Positions 16,317 to 25,522 of a DNA stretch of 62,788 nt are shown here, piece by piece. A program made the translations under genes and the position numbers. The notes beneath the pieces are model-generated. The model saw only the letters and a list, made by a program, of their open reading frames with translations. It searched no databases and was not told where the DNA came from. Source of the stretch: an uncultured Eubacteriales bacterium (GTDB taxonomy: Bacteria; Bacillota; Clostridia; Oscillospirales; CAG-272); NCBI GenBank assembly GCA_902491535.1, contig CABUHS010000013.1, positions 1 to 62,788 of the forward strand. Reading direction: 5' to 3'. Each line of letters starts with the position of its first letter. Position 1 is the stretch's first letter.

Positions 16317-17333
16317 ATGGCAAGAATTTTTTATCAGCAGGATTGCGATCTTCAGAAGCTTAACGGCAAGACCGTTGCTATCATCGGATACGGCTCGCAG
16401 GGACATGCACACGCACTCAACCTGAAGGACAGCGGCGTTAACGTTATCGTCGGTCTGTACGAAGGAAGCAAGAGCTGGGCTAAAGCAGAGGCTCAGGGAC
16501 TCAAGGTCATGACCTCCGCTGAAGCAGCTAAAAATGCAGATATCATCATGATCCTTATAAACGACGAAAAGCAGGCAAAGCTTTACAAGGAAAGCATCGA
16601 GCCCAACCTTACAGAGGGCAAAACTCTTGCTTTCGCACACGGCTTTAACATCCACTTCGGATGCATCAAACCTCCGAAGAATGTAAACGTAATCATGATC
16701 GCTCCTAAGGGTCCCGGTCACACTGTAAGAAGCGAGTATCAGGCAGGAAAGGGTGTTCCCTGTCTTATCGCAGTTGAGCAGGACGCTACAGGCGATGCGC
16801 TTGACATCGGACTTGCTTATGCTCTCGGAATCGGCGGAGCGCGTGCAGGCGTTCTCGAAACGACCTTCCGTACAGAGACTGAGACAGACCTTTTCGGAGA
16901 ACAGGCTGTCCTCTGCGGCGGTGTATGCGCACTTATGCAGGCAGGTTATGAGACTCTTACAGAAGCAGGCTACGATCCCAGAAACGCTTATTTTGAGTGC
17001 ATCCACGAGATGAAGCTCATCGTTGACCTTATATACCAGAGCGGCTTCTCCGGAATGAGATACTCCATCTCCAACACTGCTGAGTACGGCGACTACATCA
17101 CCGGTCCGAAGATCATAACAGATGAGACAAAGAAAGCAATGAAGAAGATCCTCAAGGACATCCAGGACGGAACATTTGCAAAAGACTTCCTCCTCGATAT
17201 GTCCGACGCAGGCTCTCAGGTTCACTTCAAAGCTATGCGTAAGCTCGCAAGCGAGCATCCCTCCGAAGTAGTCGGAGAAGAGATCCGTCAGCTTTACAGC
17301 TGGAACGGCGAGGACAAGCTCATAAACAACTAA
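16317..17333 (+). CDS. ilvC: ketol-acid reductoisomerase, class I
   Basis: Isomerises and reduces acetolactate to 2,3-dihydroxyisovalerate. 338 residues: NADPH-binding GYGSQGHAHA (24-33), the KPPKN and APKGPGHTVR segments, and the metal-binding knotted C-terminal domain (ETETDLFGEQ, YFECIHEMK). Length is class I. AGAAAGAGG precedes the ATG. Its codons are strongly biased to abundant forms, as often seen for this very highly expressed enzyme. Confidence 0.97.
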   Translation: MARIFYQQDCDLQKLNGKTVAIIGYGSQGHAHALNLKDSGVNVIVGLYEGSKSWAKAEAQGLKVMTSAEAAKNADIIMILINDEKQAKLYKESIEPNLTEGKTLAFAHGFNIHFGCIKPPKNVNVIMIAPKGPGHTVRSEYQAGKGVPCLIAVEQDATGDALDIGLAYALGIGGARAGVLETTFRTETETDLFGEQAVLCGGVCALMQAGYETLTEAGYDPRNAYFECIHEMKLIVDLIYQSGFSGMRYSISNTAEYGDYITGPKIITDETKKAMKKILKDIQDGTFAKDFLLDMSDAGSQVHFKAMRKLASEHPSEVVGEEIRQLYSWNGEDKLINN

Positions 17334-17373
17334 TAAGAGCATATCACCGAGATATAACTTTCAGACAGAAGGC

Positions 17374-17404
17374 TTGCGGTGCTTCGTAAAATCGGGCATC
17401 GCAA
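17374..17404 (+). other. intercistronic hairpin between ilvC and ilvD
   Basis: TTGCGGTGC and GCATCGCAA pair over nine positions (one G-T) around a 13-base loop. There is no proper T-tract, so RNA processing or stability control is more likely than termination. Confidence 0.35.
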
Positions 17405-17440
17405 CGCTTTCTTGCTTATAAAGAAAGGAGCGGTCACACT

Positions 17441-19096
17441 ATGATCAGTGACGCTATAAAGAAGGGTGCGCAGAATGCACCTCACCGCGCGCTTTACCAT
17501 GCGCTCGGCATGACAGATGAAGAAATAAACCGTCCTCTCGTCGGAATCGTAAGCTCATACAACGAGATCGTACCGGGACATACCAACATTGACAAGGTCG
17601 TTGAGGCTGTCCGTATAGGTGTCGCTATGGCAGGCGGCACACCTGTTGTATTCCCTGCGATCGCAGTATGCGACGGTATTGCTATGGGACATAAGGGAAT
17701 GAAATATTCTCTTGTTACCCGCGATCTTATCGCAGATTCTACCGAAGCTATGGCTATGGCTCACGGTTTTGATGCTCTTGTTATGGTTCCCAACTGTGAT
17801 AAAAACGTGCCCGGTCTGCTTATGGCTGCCGCACGTCTGAATATTCCTACGGTATTTGTCAGCGGCGGACCTATGCTCGCCGGACACGTTGACGGAGCTA
17901 AAACAAGCTTTTCTTCTATATCAGAGGCTGTCGGACAGTATAACGCCGGACTTATCTCTCTTGAAAAGCTTCAGGAATACGAATGCAAGACATGTCCGAC
18001 ATGCGGCTCATGCTCGGGAATGTATACTGCAAACTCGATGAACTGCCTTACAGAGGCGCTCGGTATGGGACTTCGCGGAAACGGAACGATCCCTGCGGTA
18101 TATTCACGCCGCATAGAGCTTGCAAAGCATGCCGGAATGACTGTAATGGAGCTTCTGAAAAAAGATATCCGTCCCCGCGATATAATGACACGCGAGGCAT
18201 TTTACAATGCGCTTACAGTTGATATGGCGCTCGGCTGCTCAACAAACAGTATGCTGCATCTTCCCGCAATTGCTCATGAATGCGGAATAGATATCAACCT
18301 CAACATCGCAAATACTATCAGCGCAAAGACTCCGAACCTATGCCATCTCGCGCCGGCAGGACGTACATACATTGAAGAGCTTGACGAAGCCGGCGGAGTC
18401 TACGCAGTAATGAACGAGCTATCGAAGAAGCAGCTTCTCAATACCGAATGTATAACCGTAACCGGAAAAACAGTAGGCGAGAACATTGCTTCTGCCGTCA
18501 ATCTCAACACAAACGTAATCCGACCGATAGACAATCCGTACAGTGAAACCGGAGGAATCGCCGTTCTCCGCGGAAATCTCGCACCCGACGGCAGTGTTGT
18601 AAAGCGCTCTGCGGTAGCGCCCGAAATGCTTGTACATGAAGGACCGGCAAGAGTTTTCGAATGCGAAGAGGATGCACAGGCAGCTATCAACGCAGGAAAG
18701 ATAAAACCCGGAGACGTTGTCGTTATCAGATATGAAGGGCCGAAAGGCGGTCCCGGAATGCGCGAAATGCTCAATCCTACCTCCGCTATTATGGGAATGG
18801 GACTCGGAAGCAGCGTTGCTCTCATCACAGACGGACGTTTCAGCGGTGCAACAAGAGGTGCATGCATCGGTCATGTTTCTCCTGAAGCTGCAAGCGGCGG
18901 CCTGATCGGCGTTGTACAGGAAGGCGATATTATCAGCATAAATATACCAGAAAATAAACTCGAACTTAAAGTTGATGAGAGTGAGATCGCCGCTCGTATG
19001 GCGTCGTTCGTTCCCAAAACAAAAGAGCTTTCCGGATATCTCAAGCGCTACGCATCTCTTGTTTCAAGCGGCGCAGAGGGCGCAATCCTGAACTGA
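17441..19096 (+). CDS. ilvD: dihydroxy-acid dehydratase
   Basis: Iron-sulfur enzyme that dehydrates 2,3-dihydroxyisovalerate to 2-oxoisovalerate (and the isoleucine analogue). 551 residues with cluster-ligand motifs NCDKNVPG and CPTCGSCSGMYTANSMN, and the C-terminal RFSGATRGACIGHVSPEA. AAAGGAG stands before ATG 17441. Length and motifs are those of the usual bacterial enzyme. It completes the common branched-chain branch apart from the transaminase, which is at 36561. Confidence 0.97.
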   Translation: MISDAIKKGAQNAPHRALYHALGMTDEEINRPLVGIVSSYNEIVPGHTNIDKVVEAVRIGVAMAGGTPVVFPAIAVCDGIAMGHKGMKYSLVTRDLIADSTEAMAMAHGFDALVMVPNCDKNVPGLLMAAARLNIPTVFVSGGPMLAGHVDGAKTSFSSISEAVGQYNAGLISLEKLQEYECKTCPTCGSCSGMYTANSMNCLTEALGMGLRGNGTIPAVYSRRIELAKHAGMTVMELLKKDIRPRDIMTREAFYNALTVDMALGCSTNSMLHLPAIAHECGIDINLNIANTISAKTPNLCHLAPAGRTYIEELDEAGGVYAVMNELSKKQLLNTECITVTGKTVGENIASAVNLNTNVIRPIDNPYSETGGIAVLRGNLAPDGSVVKRSAVAPEMLVHEGPARVFECEEDAQAAINAGKIKPGDVVVIRYEGPKGGPGMREMLNPTSAIMGMGLGSSVALITDGRFSGATRGACIGHVSPEAASGGLIGVVQEGDIISINIPENKLELKVDESEIAARMASFVPKTKELSGYLKRYASLVSSGAEGAILN

Positions 19097-19110
19097 AACA
19101 GAGATCTGCC

Positions 19111-20313
19111 ATGAATAACGATTTATACTGTCTGTCAATACGTCTTAATTCTCTGTCTGTATTTCGCGCGCTCCTTTCCGATCCTGTCGTGAAAGGACTC
19201 ACCGATTATCTCAGCGCGGCAACGCACGGTGCCGATGATGCAAATACAGTTTATGCTTATTCGGAATTTGTTTCGAGACTGTACAATTCAGGAACAGATG
19301 ACCTCGGAGAATACATAAAAAGCCTTGTAAACGATGATGAAAATTGCTTTATCCGAGCTATCGGAAAAGGAGAAACGCCGTCAGATAAGGTTCGCGAAAG
19401 CCTCAGGGAAGATCTGAAAACACTTCAGGAAACAGCAGATCTTACACCTGAGAAGCTTCGCGAAGGACTCCTCTGGGACGGAGCGCTTCCGGGATGGAAC
19501 AACAGCCCTACCGATCTATGCAAAAGCTATTTTCACCGCGCAGAGAATATCGACAAATACGGCTACGGAATATATGCACGCTATCATATGTTCTATATTG
19601 ATCAGGATAAACGTATAGTTCCGGTCAAAAATCCGGATTCCACACGTCTTACCGATCTTGTAGACTATGAATATGAGAAAAAGATCATTCTCGATAACAC
19701 AAAAGCATTGCTTGACGGAAAGCCTGCCGCTAATATTCTGCTGACAGGTGACGCAGGAACGGGCAAATCGTCAACGATCAAAGCTGTCGTGAACGAGCTG
19801 TACTCAGAGGGACTCAGAATTCTCGAAGTCCGCAAAGAGCAGCTTCACGAGATACCGTCGATTCTTGACGAGCTTACTGCAAATCCGCTGAAATTCATTC
19901 TTTTCATAGACGATCTTTCGTTTGCAAAGGATGATGACAATTTCAGCGCTATGAAAGCCATGCTTGAAGGATCTGTATCTGCAAAATCGCAGAACGTCGT
20001 TATCTACGCGACGAGCAACCGCAGACATCTTGTCAAAGAAAAGTTCTCGGACCGCGAGGGTGACGATATCCACAGAAACGATACGATGCAGGAAATTATT
20101 TCCCTTTCCGAGCGTTTCGGTATTCAGCTTACCTTCTCCCGACCTGACAAGAACACATATCTTGATATTGTTCATCACCTCGCAGAAGCAAAAGGAATTA
20201 CATGCAGCCGTGAAGAACTCGACGCTGCTGCCGAGCGTTTTGCGCTCGCACGAAGCACACGTTCTGCACGCGCCGCAAAACAGTTTATAGACGGACTGAT
20301 CTCAAAGCAGTGA
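19111..20313 (+). CDS. DUF815-type AAA ATPase, last gene of the ilv-leu operon
   Basis: A 400-residue cytosolic ATPase. The first ~160 residues are a helical domain without known motifs. The ATPase core has Walker A GDAGTGKS (213-220), Walker B FILFIDDLSF (about 257-266), a sensor-1-like VIYATSNRR and HRNDTMQEIISLSERFG, a set characteristic of the DUF815 family. Members are widespread in Clostridia and have no established function. It begins 14 bases after the ilvD stop without a visible promoter, so it should be expressed with the leucine operon. Whether it acts on these enzymes, for example as an assembly or remodelling factor, is open. Confidence 0.88.
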   Translation: MNNDLYCLSIRLNSLSVFRALLSDPVVKGLTDYLSAATHGADDANTVYAYSEFVSRLYNSGTDDLGEYIKSLVNDDENCFIRAIGKGETPSDKVRESLREDLKTLQETADLTPEKLREGLLWDGALPGWNNSPTDLCKSYFHRAENIDKYGYGIYARYHMFYIDQDKRIVPVKNPDSTRLTDLVDYEYEKKIILDNTKALLDGKPAANILLTGDAGTGKSSTIKAVVNELYSEGLRILEVRKEQLHEIPSILDELTANPLKFILFIDDLSFAKDDDNFSAMKAMLEGSVSAKSQNVVIYATSNRRHLVKEKFSDREGDDIHRNDTMQEIISLSERFGIQLTFSRPDKNTYLDIVHHLAEAKGITCSREELDAAAERFALARSTRSARAAKQFIDGLISKQ

Positions 20314-20324
20314 ATTCCACGAAA

Positions 20325-21045
20325 TCATAACCACCCGTCAAACGGGTGGTTTGCACAAGGGCTAAAAGCCCATAATGCCGACCCGCGTCTCAAGGCGCGG
20401 GCTTTCTCTTTGTTCAAGCCTTAGAGTCTTTGCCTCTTTGGCTACCCCTAAAGGGGTTAATTAAATGGGTCTGTGTATTCTTTTACGCTTAACTTGTCTA
20501 AAGCAATATCTGCTTTATCTTGGTCTTGTATATATTTCTTTATTGTGCTCTCATTTAAGCCTACCGTTGAAACATAATATCCTTCTGCCCAAAAATGTCG
20601 GTTGCCGAATTTATACTTTAAATTTGCATGTTTGTCGAACATCATCAGCGCACTTTTCCCTTTCAAGTATCCCATGAAACTTGCTACGCTCGTTTTAGGC
20701 GGTATGCTTAGTAAAAGATGCACATGGTCGGGCATCATATGTCCTTCTATTATTTCCACACCTTTGTACTTGCATAGTGTTCTAATAATTTCTTGCAAAT
20801 CTTTTCGGTATTGATTATATATTATTTTTCTTCGATATTTTGGAACAATTACTATATGATACTTGCATAACCATTTTGTATGTGATAAACTATTTGTGCT
20901 GTTAGCCATTAAAATTCTCCTTTCACAGTACTCTAAGACTTGAACAACCTTATTGTACTACTTAGGGGAATTTTTTTGTATAACTTTTTACTCACACCCG
21001 CATAGCGGGTGGTTGTTTGGTTTGCTCTTTGAGCAAACCTGCCTA
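20325..21045 (-). mobile_element. IS200-like insertion sequence (IS200/IS605 group)
   Basis: A single tnpA gene is bounded by hairpins instead of inverted repeats, as in IS200. One end has ACCACCCG/CGGGTGGT (20330-20350), AGGGCT/AGCCC (about 20358-20370) and a GC-rich hairpin near 20380-20402. The other has CACCCG/CGGGTG (20995-21011) and GGTTTGCTC/GAGCAAACC (about 21018-21038). Exact ends cannot be set from the sequence. It lies between the DUF815 gene and the terminator that should close its operon. Confidence 0.85.
20457..20909 (-). CDS. tnpA: IS200/IS605 family transposase TnpA
   Basis: A 150-residue Y1 HUH single-strand transposase. The HUH metal motif is His62-Val-His64 (DHVHLLLS) and the nucleophile is Tyr126 in STIKKYIQDQ. 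No TnpB accompanies it, which is the IS200 arrangement. AGGAG precedes the ATG. All key residues are present, so it could be active. It is oriented against the ilv-leu operon. Confidence 0.96.
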   Translation of the reverse strand: MANSTNSLSHTKWLCKYHIVIVPKYRRKIIYNQYRKDLQEIIRTLCKYKGVEIIEGHMMPDHVHLLLSIPPKTSVASFMGYLKGKSALMMFDKHANLKYKFGNRHFWAEGYYVSTVGLNESTIKKYIQDQDKADIALDKLSVKEYTDPFN

Positions 21046-21058
21046 AAGGCATTAAAAC

Positions 21059-21101
21059 AAAACCGTATCTTACGATAATACAAAACGTAAGATACGGTTT
21101 T
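21059..21101. terminator. bidirectional terminator after the ilv-leu operon
   Basis: AAAACCGTATCTTACG (21059-21074) and its exact reverse complement (21086-21101) form a 16-bp stem. It was probably the end of the ilv-leu transcript before the IS200 element entered in front of it. Repeat copy B starts nine bases later. Confidence 0.9.
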
Positions 21102-21110
21102 ATTGTTAAA

Positions 21111-21174
21111 CCAAAAGGTTCCGGGGGTACCCGAACGCAATCAAAGATTGCATCCGGCGGATCGGGTTCTTATT
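21111..21174 (+). repeat. dispersed ~64-bp repeat, copy B
   Basis: Starts CCAAAAGGTTCCGGG and ends GGATCGGGTTCTTATT. The central hairpin is perfect: GCAATC-AAA-GATTGC. It begins ten bases after the T run of the terminator at 21059-21101. The remaining ~100 bases to lysA are AT-rich with no further feature seen. Confidence 0.85.
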
Positions 21175-21280
21175 TATACAATTAAATTTGTTTTTTAAAT
21201 AAATATAACTTACCTCAGGACAAATTCTCCCCCGAAAAGCAGAAATCTGCGGATAAATTATTATAATTATAAGTTTGTCC

Positions 21281-22579
21281 TTACAGTTCTCTCAGGCAGA
21301 GATCCTCATAGGTCTCTCTCTCTACTGCAACATATTCGGTCCCGTCGTCACGTATCATTACGATCGGAGGACGGGGTATCCTGTTATAGTTGGACGCCAT
21401 AGCATAGTTATATGCTCCGGTCACAAGTACGGCTATGTTATCGCCTCGCTCAGGCCTTGCAAGAGCAACATCCTCCTGAATAATGTCACCGCTCTCGCAG
21501 CAACGGCCTGCAATAGTTGCGGTAAAATCGCACGGAGCGTCGGCTTTGCTTGCGTTTATAACCGTATACTCAGATCCGTAAAGCGTAAAACGGGGGTTGT
21601 CTGTCATTCCGCCGTCTATAGAAACATAGCTTTTATAACCTGTTATAGTCTTGACGCTTCCTGCTGTGTAAAGAGTCATTCCTGCGTCGGCCACAATGCT
21701 GCGTCCCGGCTCCATAAGAATCGTCGGCTGAGCTATATCAAGCTCTGCACAAAGCGCTTTTATCTCTCCGGCAAGCCCCTTTATATTCTCACGGTAATCG
21801 ATAACCGGATCACTCTCGACATACCTTACGCCGAATCCGCCTCCGAGATTGAGCATTTCCGCAGTATATCCGTAATCGGTTTTTAGCTTCTTTATGAATT
21901 TAAGCATTATTTCAGCAGCATCGCTGAACGGCTTATATTCAAATATCTGCGAACCGATATGACAGTGAAAACCCTTAAGGCAGACATTTTTAAGTGTCAG
22001 TGCATAGCGGCACAGCTCCTCAGCCTGTCCGGTCTCAATAGCAGTTCCGAATTTTGAGTCCACCTTTCCGGTTGATATTTTTTCCTGCGTATGCGGATCA
22101 ATACCGGGAGTTAAACGAAGCAATATATTCTGAACTGTTCCGCGGAGAGACGCCTCATTATTTACAGCATCAAGCTCCTCGCGGTTATCTACAATAAAAT
22201 AACCTATACCGCAATCCATCGCATATTCAATGTCCGCATCTGTCTTGTTGTTGCCGTGGAAAAAGGCATTTTCCATCGGGAATCCTGCCGCACAGGCGGT
22301 GTAAAGTTCTCCGGGGGATACGATATCTGTACACATACCCTCTTCTGCGATAATACGGTATATCTGCTTAAAACAGCATGATTTGCTCGCAAAAAGCGGA
22401 CGGCTTCCCTCTCCCATGAACTCTTTCATAGCTGAAATATATGTGCGGCAGTTCTCCCTTATGCGGTTTTCATCCATAAGCATGAGAGGCGTTGAGTATT
22501 TTTCACACAGCTCGGTCGTATCTCTTCCGGCGAAAGTAAGATGTCCCGCATCATTTATTCCTACGTTATTATGAAGCAT
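21281..22579 (-). CDS. lysA: diaminopimelate decarboxylase
   Basis: Last step of lysine synthesis, meso-diaminopimelate to lysine. 432 residues of the fold III PLP decarboxylase family: PLP lysine in FASKSCCF (Lys66), HCHIGSQ, the phosphate-binding LNLGGGFG, EPGRSIVA, and the C-terminal CESGD with the partner active-site cysteine. AGGAAAGG precedes the ATG. It is the last gene of the dap operon, about 110 bases after dapL. The lysine loop reads FASKSCC instead of the common YAVKAN, which still keeps the key lysine. Confidence 0.94.
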   Translation of the reverse strand: MLHNNVGINDAGHLTFAGRDTTELCEKYSTPLMLMDENRIRENCRTYISAMKEFMGEGSRPLFASKSCCFKQIYRIIAEEGMCTDIVSPGELYTACAAGFPMENAFFHGNNKTDADIEYAMDCGIGYFIVDNREELDAVNNEASLRGTVQNILLRLTPGIDPHTQEKISTGKVDSKFGTAIETGQAEELCRYALTLKNVCLKGFHCHIGSQIFEYKPFSDAAEIMLKFIKKLKTDYGYTAEMLNLGGGFGVRYVESDPVIDYRENIKGLAGEIKALCAELDIAQPTILMEPGRSIVADAGMTLYTAGSVKTITGYKSYVSIDGGMTDNPRFTLYGSEYTVINASKADAPCDFTATIAGRCCESGDIIQEDVALARPERGDNIAVLVTGAYNYAMASNYNRIPRPPIVMIRDDGTEYVAVERETYEDLCLREL

Positions 22580-22691
22580 AAAATTTTACCTTTCCTCCCC
22601 AAGTACGGGAAACGGGTTGCGGCAGCAGCGTCTATATGCCGACAAAAACCGCAAACCGTTTTACATTTTTATTTAATTGAGTGCATAAGCT

Positions 22692-23879
22692 TTACAGCAA
22701 TGCATCGAGACGGCGTACAGCTTCCGCTGTTGCCTCTCTTGAGCCGAATGACGTGAGACGGAAATATCCTTCTCCGCAGCTTCCGAAGCCTTCTCCGGGC
22801 GTTCCGACTACCTGAACCTTTTCAAGAAGCATATCGAAAAATTCCCACGATCCCATTCCGTTCGGGCATTTAAGCCATACATAAGGCGAAAGCGCGCCGC
22901 CCGTATAACTTATATTCTTTTTATCAAGCAGATCTGTGAGCATACGTGCATTTTCCATGTAGTATGCTATATTTTCCATGCACTGCTTCATGCCCTCTTT
23001 GCTCAGCGAAGCTTCTGCCGCTCTCTGAACCGGATAAGAAACACCGTTGAATTTGGTTGCCTGACGGCGCTTCCAAAGCGCTTTGAGACTCGTTCCTCCG
23101 GCTTCAAGTGTTTCGGGAAATACACTCCATGAGCAGCGTGTTCCAGTAAAGCCTGCCATTTTTGAGAATGAGCATATCTCAACTGCACAGCGCTCTGCGC
23201 CGGGAATTGCATAAATACTGTGCGGATAATCGCCCGTTACAAACGCTTCGTATGCGGAATCGAAAATTATCAGTGAGCCTGTAGAATTTGCAAAATCCAC
23301 CCATTTCTCAAGCTGTTCTCTGCTGTATACCGCACCGGTGGGATTATTGGGAGAACAAATATAAAATACTGCGCCTTCACATTCGATTCCGTCCGGCATA
23401 GGAAGAAATCCGTTTGCTTCAGAGCCTTCCATAAAGACGACGTTATTTCCGCTCATAATGTTTGTATCAAGATATACAGGATATACAGGATCAGGAATAT
23501 ATACTGTGTTATCTCCCAGTATATCAACAATATTTCCTACATCGCTTTTTGCACCGTCAGATACAAATATATCATCAGCAGATACACGAACGCCGAAAGC
23601 GTTATAGTGCGAAGCAATAGCCTCTCTGAGAAAATCATAACCGTATTCCGGGGGATATCCTCTGAACGTTTCAGCTTTTCCCATCTCGCGTGCAGCTGCT
23701 TCCATAGCGTCTACAACAACTCCGGGAAGCGGAAGCGTTACATCTCCGATTCCGAGACGAACGATCTTTCCGGCTTTATCCGGATTCTGCGCGCTGTATT
23801 CTCTGACGCGGCGTCCTATTTCCGAGAACAGATAGCTCTGTTTAACATTCTGATAATTTTCATTTATTCTGATCTTCAT
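22692..23879 (-). CDS. dapL: LL-diaminopimelate aminotransferase
   Basis: Transfers the amino group of glutamate directly to tetrahydrodipicolinate, giving LL-diaminopimelate and bypassing the succinyl or acetyl branches. 395 residues of PLP fold type I: N-terminal IRLGIGDV-like segment, SPNNPTG, and the PLP lysine in SFSKMAGFTGTR (Lys240), the last stretch being typical of DapL. Its start overlaps the end of dapF by 20 bases. The absence of dapD, dapC and dapE in the operon agrees with the DapL route. Confidence 0.94.
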   Translation of the reverse strand: MKIRINENYQNVKQSYLFSEIGRRVREYSAQNPDKAGKIVRLGIGDVTLPLPGVVVDAMEAAAREMGKAETFRGYPPEYGYDFLREAIASHYNAFGVRVSADDIFVSDGAKSDVGNIVDILGDNTVYIPDPVYPVYLDTNIMSGNNVVFMEGSEANGFLPMPDGIECEGAVFYICSPNNPTGAVYSREQLEKWVDFANSTGSLIIFDSAYEAFVTGDYPHSIYAIPGAERCAVEICSFSKMAGFTGTRCSWSVFPETLEAGGTSLKALWKRRQATKFNGVSYPVQRAAEASLSKEGMKQCMENIAYYMENARMLTDLLDKKNISYTGGALSPYVWLKCPNGMGSWEFFDMLLEKVQVVGTPGEGFGSCGEGYFRLTSFGSREATAEAVRRLDALL

Positions 23880-24717
23880 AATCGAATACCCCGTCGTATA
23901 CTTTTGCGGCAGGTCCTTTCATTGTGATTTTATAATCGGAGGAGCATACTATTTCGAGATCTCCGCCCACAAGATGCACGGTAACCGGAGAATCGGCTTT
24001 GCACCAGCCGTTTTTTACACACGCTGCTGTAACAGCGCACGCGCCTGTTCCGCATGCCCATGTTTCACCGCTTCCGCGTTCCCACACGCGCATTTTTACT
24101 TCATTATCGCCGACTATGCTTATAAACTCCGTATTAACACGCTCGGGAAACAGCGGATTGTTTTCAAATGTCGGACCGTCTTTTTCAAGATCAAGTACGG
24201 ACGGATCGTCAACCCTTATTATACAGTGCGGATTTCCTACGGATACCGCCGTCATTTTGTACCTCTTTCCGTCAACGCTCACCTCTCCGTCGACAAGCTC
24301 ACTTTCGGTAAGCACGGGAATTGACTCGGGGGCAAATGAGGCTGTGCCCATATCCACGATAACATCACTGACGCAATCACACTCGTCGGTGAAAAGAGTG
24401 AGATACTTAATTCCGCTGAGAGTTTCTACCGAGATCTCTTTCTTTTTGCATATTCCGTTGTCGTACAGATATTTACCGACACATCTGATCGCGTTTCCGC
24501 ACATCCTGCCCTCGCTGCCGTCCGCATTAAACATACGCATTTTAGCGTCAGCAATATCCGACCGGCATATCATGACAAGTCCGTCTGCTCCGACCGAAAA
24601 ATGTCTCGGAGACATTTTTATTGCTGCGCCGGACGGATCGGGAAGCTCTCCCTCCATACAGTTGACATATATATAATCGTTTCCGATGCCGTGCATCTTT
24701 GTGAAATTTATTTTCAT
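23860..24717 (-). CDS. dapF: diaminopimelate epimerase
   Basis: Converts LL- to meso-diaminopimelate without a cofactor, using two cysteines. Both are present: Cys73 in RMCGNAIRC and Cys222 in WACGTGACA. 285 residues, usual length. The N-terminus FTKMHGIGNDYIY is family-typical. It lies between dapB (38-base gap) and dapL (20-base overlap). Confidence 0.96.
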   Translation of the reverse strand: MKINFTKMHGIGNDYIYVNCMEGELPDPSGAAIKMSPRHFSVGADGLVMICRSDIADAKMRMFNADGSEGRMCGNAIRCVGKYLYDNGICKKKEISVETLSGIKYLTLFTDECDCVSDVIVDMGTASFAPESIPVLTESELVDGEVSVDGKRYKMTAVSVGNPHCIIRVDDPSVLDLEKDGPTFENNPLFPERVNTEFISIVGDNEVKMRVWERGSGETWACGTGACAVTAACVKNGWCKADSPVTVHLVGGDLEIVCSSDYKITMKGPAAKVYDGVFDYEDQNK

Positions 24718-24755
24718 AATGACCGCTTTCTGAATCTGAAAATTGCTCTTTCTGC

Positions 24756-25490
24756 TTATTTTCCGAGAATGCTCTGCATATCGTAGAGTCCGGCAGGCTT
24801 TCCGCAGATAAATCTTGCTGCTGAGATTGCGCCTTCCGCAAATACCTCACGTGAGTGCGCATTGTGCTTTAAGGAAAGAGTCTGATAATCTGTTGAAATA
24901 AGGACCTCATGCATACCGGTCTCATTACCCATACGCAAAGAGTGCATTCCTATTTCGTTTTTCTCACGTTTTGCCATTCCGTGTCTGCCGTATACCGGCT
25001 TTGCATCAGGTCGTACCGAACATATACCGTCGCATAAAAGCTTAGCTGTTCCGCTCGGGGCATCAAGCTTACGATTATGATGAGCTTCGACGATCTCTAT
25101 ATCCGCATCGGGAAACAGCTCTGCCGCGCGGCGTGCGAAATTATAAAGCACGGCAATTCCGAGCGACATGTTAGCGCTGAAAAACACGGGAACCGATTCA
25201 GCAGCTTTCTTTATCAGTTCAAGATCCTCGTCAGTCTGTCCCGTAGTACATATAACTATCGGAAGATTTCTTGAAACAGCATAATCTGTAAGCTCTTTTG
25301 TTGCGCTGTGATGGGAAAAATCTATTATAACATCTGCATCATCTGTATATTCGGATACGCTTTTAAGCTGAATATCCGGAGATATTTTATCTATTTTTGC
25401 ACAGATGCTGTCATCTCTGCTTCCCGATTCCGCTTGCAGGCACACGGCTTTTCCCATTCTGCCGCCTGCACCGTTAAGTATTATTTTCAT
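24756..25490 (-). CDS. dapB: 4-hydroxy-tetrahydrodipicolinate reductase
   Basis: Reduces the DapA product to tetrahydrodipicolinate. 244 residues with the nucleotide-binding NGAGGRMGKAV (6-16) and the active-site EAHHNRKLDAPSGTA (His137, His138, Lys141). Slightly short but complete. It is 32 bases downstream of dapA. The C-terminal segment with FICGKPAGLYDM is typical. Confidence 0.96.
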   Translation of the reverse strand: MKIILNGAGGRMGKAVCLQAESGSRDDSICAKIDKISPDIQLKSVSEYTDDADVIIDFSHHSATKELTDYAVSRNLPIVICTTGQTDEDLELIKKAAESVPVFFSANMSLGIAVLYNFARRAAELFPDADIEIVEAHHNRKLDAPSGTAKLLCDGICSVRPDAKPVYGRHGMAKREKNEIGMHSLRMGNETGMHEVLISTDYQTLSLKHNAHSREVFAEGAISAARFICGKPAGLYDMQSILGK

Positions 25491-25522
25491 TTATATAGTT
25501 CCTTTTCTGTAAGACTGATTAT

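Noticed and set aside
16308..17342. 344-codon open frame antisense to ilvC
   Set aside because: It mirrors a highly biased, highly expressed gene on the other strand; codon bias of ilvC explains the lack of stops. No protein family fits.
20325..21045. Repeated hairpins near tnpA as a CRISPR-like array
   Set aside because: They are end hairpins of an IS200-type element with no regular spacing or spacers.
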